A stretch of DNA of 46,060 bases from Actinomycetota bacterium (GTDB lineage Bacteria > Actinomycetota > Thermoleophilia > Solirubrobacterales > 70-9), in NCBI GenBank assembly GCA_018268575.1, contig JAFDWF010000195.1, forward strand, positions 1 to 46,060, given 5' to 3'. Positions 42,414 to 46,060 of this stretch are shown here, one piece after another. Within the stretch, counting starts at the first letter, position 1. The number at the start of each line of letters is the position of its first letter. The position numbers and the translations under genes are program-made. The notes under the pieces were generated by a model. That model saw nothing but the letters and a program-made list of their open reading frames with translations, was not told the DNA's origin and ran no database searches.

Positions 42414-43828
42414 GCGACCGCCCCCTCTGTGGCGCCCCGTGGAGCCCTACTGTCGCTATGCGACAGTTTCTCTCCACGCTCCCCCGCGATCGCCGCTTCG
42501 AGAGCCTCAGCAAGCGCATCGATCTGCTCACGCGTGCGCCGCTCGGTGATCGCGACGAGGAGACCGTCCTCGAACTCCTCGTACTCGCGGCCGAGGGGGT
42601 AGCCCGCCGCGATCCCGCGCTCCGCCACCCGGTCGAGCACCCGCTCCACGGGCGCGTCCAGGCGCACGGCGAACTCGCGGACCACCGGCGCGTCGTGGAG
42701 CAGCTCGACCCCCTCGACCGCCGCGAGCCGCTCGCGCGCGTAGGCGGTGCGTCGCACCAGCAGCTCGCCCAGCTCGCGGAAGCCCTCGCGGCCGAGCCAG
42801 GCCAGGTGGACCATCGCGCCGAGCGCGTTCAGCGCCTGCGCGGTGCAGATGTTGTTGGTCGCCTTCTCGCGGCGGATGTGCTGCTCGCGCGTCTGCAACG
42901 CCAGGACGAAGCCGCGCCGCCCGTCGACGTCCTCGGTCTCCCCCGCGATCCGTCCCGGCATCCGCCGGATCTGCGCCTCGGTTGCGCAGAAGAAGCCGAA
43001 CGAGGGGCCGCCGAAGTCGAGCCGATTGCCCAGCGGCTGGCCCTCGCCAAGGGCGATGTCGGCGCCGCACTCGCCCGGCGGCTTCAAGATCCCCAGCGTC
43101 ATCGGATCGCAGGCGACGACCAGCAGCGCGCCGTGCTCCTGCGCCGCCGCGCCGAGCGCCTCGACGTCCTCGACCGCGCCGAGGAAGTTGGGGCTCTGCA
43201 GGATCACCGCCGCGGTCTCCTCGTCGACGGCCGCCGCCAGCGCCGCCGCGTCGGTGACGCCGCCCGCGAGCCCGACCTCGACCACCTCGGCGCCGTAGCC
43301 GACCGAGTAGGTGCGCAGGGTCTCGCGGCTGTGCGGGTGGACGCCGCGCGAGACGACGAACTTGGCGCGCTTCGTCGCCCCCATCGCCAGGTAACCGGCC
43401 GAGGCGACCGAGCTCGGCCCCTCGTAGAGCCCCGCGTTCGAGACCGGCAGGCCGGTCAGCTCTGACATCGCGGTCTGGAACTCGAACATCACCTGCAGCC
43501 CGCCCTGCGAGATCTCCGGCTGGTAGGGCGTGTACGGCGTCAGGAACTCAGAGCGCGAGGTGATCGCGTCGACGATCGCCGGCACGTAGTGGTCGTACAT
43601 CCCGGCGCCGAGGAAGCAGACCTGCTTCTCGGCATCGGCGTTGCGCTCCGCCAGCGCTGTCAGCCGCTCGTAGACCTCCGCCTCGCTCATCCCCGCGGGC
43701 AGGTCGAGCGGCCGACCGAGGCGCAGCGGGCCGGGAATCTGGTCGAACAGCTCCTCGACCGAATCGACGCCGATCGCGGCCAGCATCTCGGCGCGATCGT
43801 CGGGGGTTGCGGAGGTGTAGCGGCTCAC
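42410..43828 (-). CDS. gcvPA: Glycine dehydrogenase (decarboxylating) subunit 1
   Basis: The 472-residue protein carries the subunit 1 signatures YTSATPDDRAEML at the start, FLGAGMYDHYVPAIVD, TPYTPYQPEISQGGLQ and NAGLYEG. It lacks the PLP lysine, as expected for subunit 1, and works with GcvPB. The GTG at 43826-43828 is preceded by TAGCCT at 7 nt in a 79-nt gap after gcvH, so the pair may have an extra promoter. Confidence 0.97.
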   Translation of the reverse strand: MSRYTSATPDDRAEMLAAIGVDSVEELFDQIPGPLRLGRPLDLPAGMSEAEVYERLTALAERNADAEKQVCFLGAGMYDHYVPAIVDAITSRSEFLTPYTPYQPEISQGGLQVMFEFQTAMSELTGLPVSNAGLYEGPSSVASAGYLAMGATKRAKFVVSRGVHPHSRETLRTYSVGYGAEVVEVGLAGGVTDAAALAAAVDEETAAVILQSPNFLGAVEDVEALGAAAQEHGALLVVACDPMTLGILKPPGECGADIALGEGQPLGNRLDFGGPSFGFFCATEAQIRRMPGRIAGETEDVDGRRGFVLALQTREQHIRREKATNNICTAQALNALGAMVHLAWLGREGFRELGELLVRRTAYARERLAAVEGVELLHDAPVVREFAVRLDAPVERVLDRVAERGIAAGYPLGREYEEFEDGLLVAITERRTREQIDALAEALEAAIAGERGEKLSHSDSRAPRGATEGAVA

Positions 43829-43835
43829 CCGCTAC

Positions 43836-43841
43836 AGGCTA
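43836..43841 (-). promoter_or_regulatory. -10 hexamer TAGCCT of gcvPA
   Basis: TAGCCT on the minus strand ends 7 nt before the gcvPA GTG, suggesting a separate leaderless gcvPA-gcvPB transcript in addition to read-through from gcvT-gcvH. Confidence 0.45.
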
Positions 43842-43907
43842 GGGAAGGTAGTCGGCGGGCTCGACCCGCTGGGGAGATCCCAAATTGCGGCCATATTGCG
43901 GGGCGGA

Positions 43908-44297
43908 CTACCGATCCAGCAGCTTCTGGTACTCGGCGGCGCTGAGGAGCGTCTCGGCCTCCTCCGGGTGAGACAGCGTCACCTTGACCAGCCAGCCCGC
44001 CCCGTAGGGGTCCTCGTTGATCTGCTCGGGGCTGTCGGAGAGGGCGTCGTTGACCTCGGTCACCTCGCCCGACATCGGCGCGATCACGTCGCTCACCGCC
44101 TTCACCGACTCGACCTCCGCGTAGGGCTGGTCTTTGGTCAGCGCCGTGCCCCCCTCGGGCGGCTCGAAGAAGACGACCTCGCCAAGCGTGTCCTGGGCAT
44201 ACCAGGTGATCCCGAAGGTGGCCGAGTCGCCCTCGACCCGGACCCAGTCGTGCTGGTCGTGGTAGCGCAGATCGTCTGGGTAGTTGGCCTCAGCCAA
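43908..44297 (-). CDS. gcvH: Glycine cleavage system H protein
   Basis: GcvH carries the lipoyl arm that shuttles the aminomethyl group from the P protein to GcvT. The 129-residue protein has YHDQHDWVRVEGD at the N-terminus, the lipoylated lysine in AEVESVKAVSDV (Lys about 66) and NEDPYGAGWLVKV. The start is a TTG at 44295-44297, supported by GAGGAG 9 nt upstream and by the family N-terminus. It lies 38 nt after gcvT. Confidence 0.97.
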   Translation of the reverse strand: MAEANYPDDLRYHDQHDWVRVEGDSATFGITWYAQDTLGEVVFFEPPEGGTALTKDQPYAEVESVKAVSDVIAPMSGEVTEVNDALSDSPEQINEDPYGAGWLVKVTLSHPEEAETLLSAAEYQKLLDR

Positions 44298-44335
44298 GGG
44301 TCAGCTCCTCATCTTGTTGATGATGATCCTGTTGA

Positions 44336-45424
44336 TTATCTGGGGTAGAGAGGCTTGGAAGCTATCCGGGCGGGCCGATGCTTGCCACGCACGTCGATCT
44401 CGACCTCGGTTCCCGGCTCGGCGAGCCCGGCGGCGACGTAGGCCATCCCAGCGCCGATCCCAAGCGAGGGCGCAAAGGTGCCGCTGGTCACGGTGCCGAC
44501 GTGCTCGCCCTGCGCCCCCAGCACCGGGTTGCCGTCGCGGGGGATCCCGGCGCCCTCGATCGTGAACGGGACGAGCCGCTCGGCGGTGTCCTCGGCGCGC
44601 GCGGCGGCGATCGCCGAGGAGCCGATGAAGCCCGTCGCCTCCTTGCAGCACCAGCCGAGGTCGGCTTCGATCGGGTTGCGCTCCGGGGTCAGCTCGTTGC
44701 CGTGCAGCGGGTAACAGACCTCCAGCCGCAAGGTGTCGCGGGCGCCGAGGCCGCAGGGGACGACGCCGGCGTCACGGAGCTCCTCGAAGATCGGGATCGC
44801 GACCTCCGGGTCGATCAGCATCTCGACCCCGTCCTCGCCGGTGTAGCCGGTGCCGCAGATCAGCGCCGGGCGGCGGCCGACGTTGCGGGCGACGACGCGG
44901 AAGCGGTCGGGGAGGTCGATGCCGAGCGCGCGGGAGAGCACGGCGCGGGCGTGCGGGCCCTGCACGGCGAGCATCGCGTAGCGGTCGGCGACGTCGCGCA
45001 CGGCAACGTCGTGGTCGCGCGACCAGCGGCCGAGCCAGGCGAGATCGGCCTCGTGGTTCGCCGCGTTGGTGACGATCAGGAAGCGGTCGGTGCCGAGGCG
45101 GTAGCAGAACGCATCATCAACAACCCCTCCAGACTCGTTGCAAATGCAGGAGTACTGCGCCCCGCCCACCGCGATCTTCGAGACGTCGTTGGAGAGCAGC
45201 AGTTGCAGGAAGGCGAGCGCACCCGGACCCTCCACCTCGACCTCGCCCATGTGCGAGACGTCGAACATCCCCGCATGGGTCCGCACCGCGGTGTGCTCCT
45301 CGCGGATCCCCTCGTAGAGCACCGGCATCTCCCAGCCCGCGAAGGGCACCAGTTTGGCGCCCAACTCCGCGTGCTGCTCGAAGAGCGGGGTGCGCCTGAG
45401 TTGCTCTTCAAGAGGAGTCGCCAT
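44336..45424 (-). CDS. gcvT: Glycine cleavage system T protein (aminomethyltransferase)
   Basis: GcvT transfers the methylene group from aminomethyl-lipoyl GcvH to tetrahydrofolate, releasing ammonia. The 362 residues include TPLFEQHAELGAKLVPFAGWEMPV, DVSHMGEVEV, GTGYTGEDGVEML and LRLEVCYPLHGNEL, all typical. The ATG at 45422-45424 is preceded by TACGCT at 8 nt. It lies 124 bp after ftsZ, in a gap filled by a large inverted repeat; no glycine riboswitch is recognisable. Confidence 0.96.
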   Translation of the reverse strand: MATPLEEQLRRTPLFEQHAELGAKLVPFAGWEMPVLYEGIREEHTAVRTHAGMFDVSHMGEVEVEGPGALAFLQLLLSNDVSKIAVGGAQYSCICNESGGVVDDAFCYRLGTDRFLIVTNAANHEADLAWLGRWSRDHDVAVRDVADRYAMLAVQGPHARAVLSRALGIDLPDRFRVVARNVGRRPALICGTGYTGEDGVEMLIDPEVAIPIFEELRDAGVVPCGLGARDTLRLEVCYPLHGNELTPERNPIEADLGWCCKEATGFIGSSAIAAARAEDTAERLVPFTIEGAGIPRDGNPVLGAQGEHVGTVTSGTFAPSLGIGAGMAYVAAGLAEPGTEVEIDVRGKHRPARIASKPLYPR

Positions 45425-45432
45425 CGACCGCC

Positions 45433-45438
45433 AGCGTA
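45433..45438 (-). promoter_or_regulatory. -10 hexamer TACGCT of gcvT
   Basis: TACGCT on the minus strand ends 8 nt before the gcvT ATG, between the start codon and the inverted repeat. Confidence 0.4.
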
Positions 45439-45457
45439 TTCACTGAGCGCGCCCGCA

Positions 45458-45534
45458 GGGGCTCCTCTCGGGGAGTTCCTCACCAGGAACTCCCGCGAAC
45501 GCAGCCTGGAGAGGGACTCCCCGAGAGGAGCCCC
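45458..45534 (-). terminator. 19-bp inverted repeat with an alternative inner hairpin between ftsZ and gcvT
   Basis: GGGGCTCCTCTCGGGGAGT (45458-45476) pairs perfectly with ACTCCCCGAGAGGAGCCCC (45516-45534). Part of the left arm can instead form GGGAGTTCCT-CACC-AGGAACTCCC (45471-45494, 10 bp). The two folds exclude each other. It starts 15 bp after the ftsZ stop and probably ends that transcript. Confidence 0.6.
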
Positions 45535-45548
45535 CTCGCAACGCCGAC

Positions 45549-46060
45549 CTACTCTTTGAGGAACCCGGGCACGTCGATGTCGTCATCCGACACCCGCAGT
45601 TTGCGGATGTCGGTGTCCTCGGCCGAGACCCGCGGCCGCGACTCGTACCGGCGCCGCACGCGCTGCGGCGAGCGGGCCAAGAGCTCGAACCCTTCGAAGC
45701 CGGTGGCGATCACGGTGACCCGGATCTCGTCGTGCATCGACTGGTCGACGACCGAGCCGAAGATGATGTTGGCGTTGTCGTCGGCTTCCGCCTGGACCAG
45801 CTGCGCCGCCTCGTTGACCTCGAACAGGCCGAGGTCCTCGGGGCCGGTGATGTTCAGCAGCATCCCGGTGGCGCCTTTGATCGACTCCTCGATCAGCGGC
45901 GAGGTGATCGCCGCTTTCGCCGCTTCGAGGGCCCGTTTCTCGCCCGAGGCCGAGCCGACCCCCATCAGCGCCGAGCCGGCGTCGCGCATGATCGTGCGCA
46001 CGTCGGCGAAGTCGAGGTTGATCAGGCCGGGGATCGTGATCAGGTCGGTGATGCCCTGGA
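45549..46060 (-). CDS. ftsZ: Cell division protein FtsZ (C-terminal part; 5' end outside window)
   Basis: FtsZ polymerises into the cytokinetic ring. The visible 170 residues begin in [20 protein letters not shown] and continue through [33 protein letters not shown] and NIIFGSVVD, all from the C-terminal half of the FtsZ GTPase core. A short variable linker rich in Arg follows, then the C-terminal peptide [10 protein letters not shown], which in other bacteria binds partners such as SepF and FtsW. The N-terminal GTP-binding part is outside the window. Confidence 0.98.
   Translation of the reverse strand, partial: QGITDLITIPGLINLDFADVRTIMRDAGSALMGVGSASGEKRALEAAKAAITSPLIEESIKGATGMLLNITGPEDLGLFEVNEAAQLVQAEADDNANIIFGSVVDQSMHDEIRVTVIATGFEGFELLARSPQRVRRRYESRPRVSAEDTDIRKLRVSDDDIDVPGFLKE

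Noticed and set aside
43870..43906. Short direct repeat ATTGCGG near the end of gcvH
   Set aside because: Only two 7-bp copies; too short to call a repeat or array.
45425..45548. Glycine riboswitch before gcvT
   Set aside because: The 124-bp gap is filled by one inverted repeat and lacks the glycine aptamer consensus.

Overview
The window is 46 kb of GC-rich chromosomal DNA. It is almost entirely housekeeping genes, densely packed in short operons, most of them on the minus strand. The gene content (FtsZ, zinc-type L28, an actinobacterial-type KMSTT tryptophanyl-tRNA synthetase, a Ku plus stand-alone LigD-type polymerase pair, MMPL transporter, AbiEi/DUF559 proteins), the many GTG/TTG starts and an apparently widespread leaderless promoter layout suggest a high-GC actinobacterium. 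I lean towards class Thermoleophilia (Solirubrobacterales-like), but that placement is an inference from gene order and style, not a database match. No rRNA, tRNA, CRISPR array, prophage or transposase was seen.

Layout from left to right. (1) 1-5.4 kb, minus: fakA-like kinase, recG, rsmD, coaD and a partial coiled-coil protein. (2) 5.6-7.8 kb, plus: an MMPL/RND exporter. (3) 8-11.8 kb, minus: a riboflavin operon ribD-ribE-ribBA-ribH, coupled by 1-8 nt overlaps and followed by rpmB. (4) 11.9-16.3 kb, plus: a membrane glycosyltransferase, a Wzx-like flippase and a K+/H+ antiporter. (5) 16.8-23.6 kb, minus: priA-def-fmt-rsmB, an eight-cysteine zinc-ribbon protein, rpe and a membrane-anchored metallopeptidase-like protein. 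(6) 23.6-25 kb: a PH-domain membrane protein and a convergent AbiEi/DUF559 gene. (7) 25-34 kb, minus: an aromatic amino acid cluster (aroH chorismate mutase, hisC-like aminotransferase, aroF, tyrA, aroA) running into cmk, der and metK. (8) 34-35 kb, plus: a frameshifted second AbiEi/DUF559 gene. (9) 35-38 kb, minus: trpS, scpA, scpB, rluB. (10) 38.4-40.2 kb, plus: the NHEJ pair ku and ligD-polymerase. (11) 40.2-46 kb, minus: the end of ftsZ, then the glycine cleavage system gcvT-gcvH-gcvPA-gcvPB and a GNAT acetyltransferase.

The genes themselves are mostly conventional; the unusual signal is in and between them. Three copies (7.9, 14.4, 18.1 kb) of a roughly 100-140 nt repeat share strictly conserved internal AAGGACGCA and GAGGACGC motifs. 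Their outer stems differ in sequence but keep pairing, and in each copy an outer arm overlaps the stop codon of the neighbouring gene. A second repeat pair lies at 16.4 and 37.2 kb. Long perfect palindromes sit at many gene ends, inside the recG coding sequence and in the cmk tail. Both AbiEi/DUF559 genes have their start codon in the loop of a long inverted repeat. Sixteen genes have a TAnnnT hexamer 6-10 nt before the start codon, which points to pervasive leaderless transcription.
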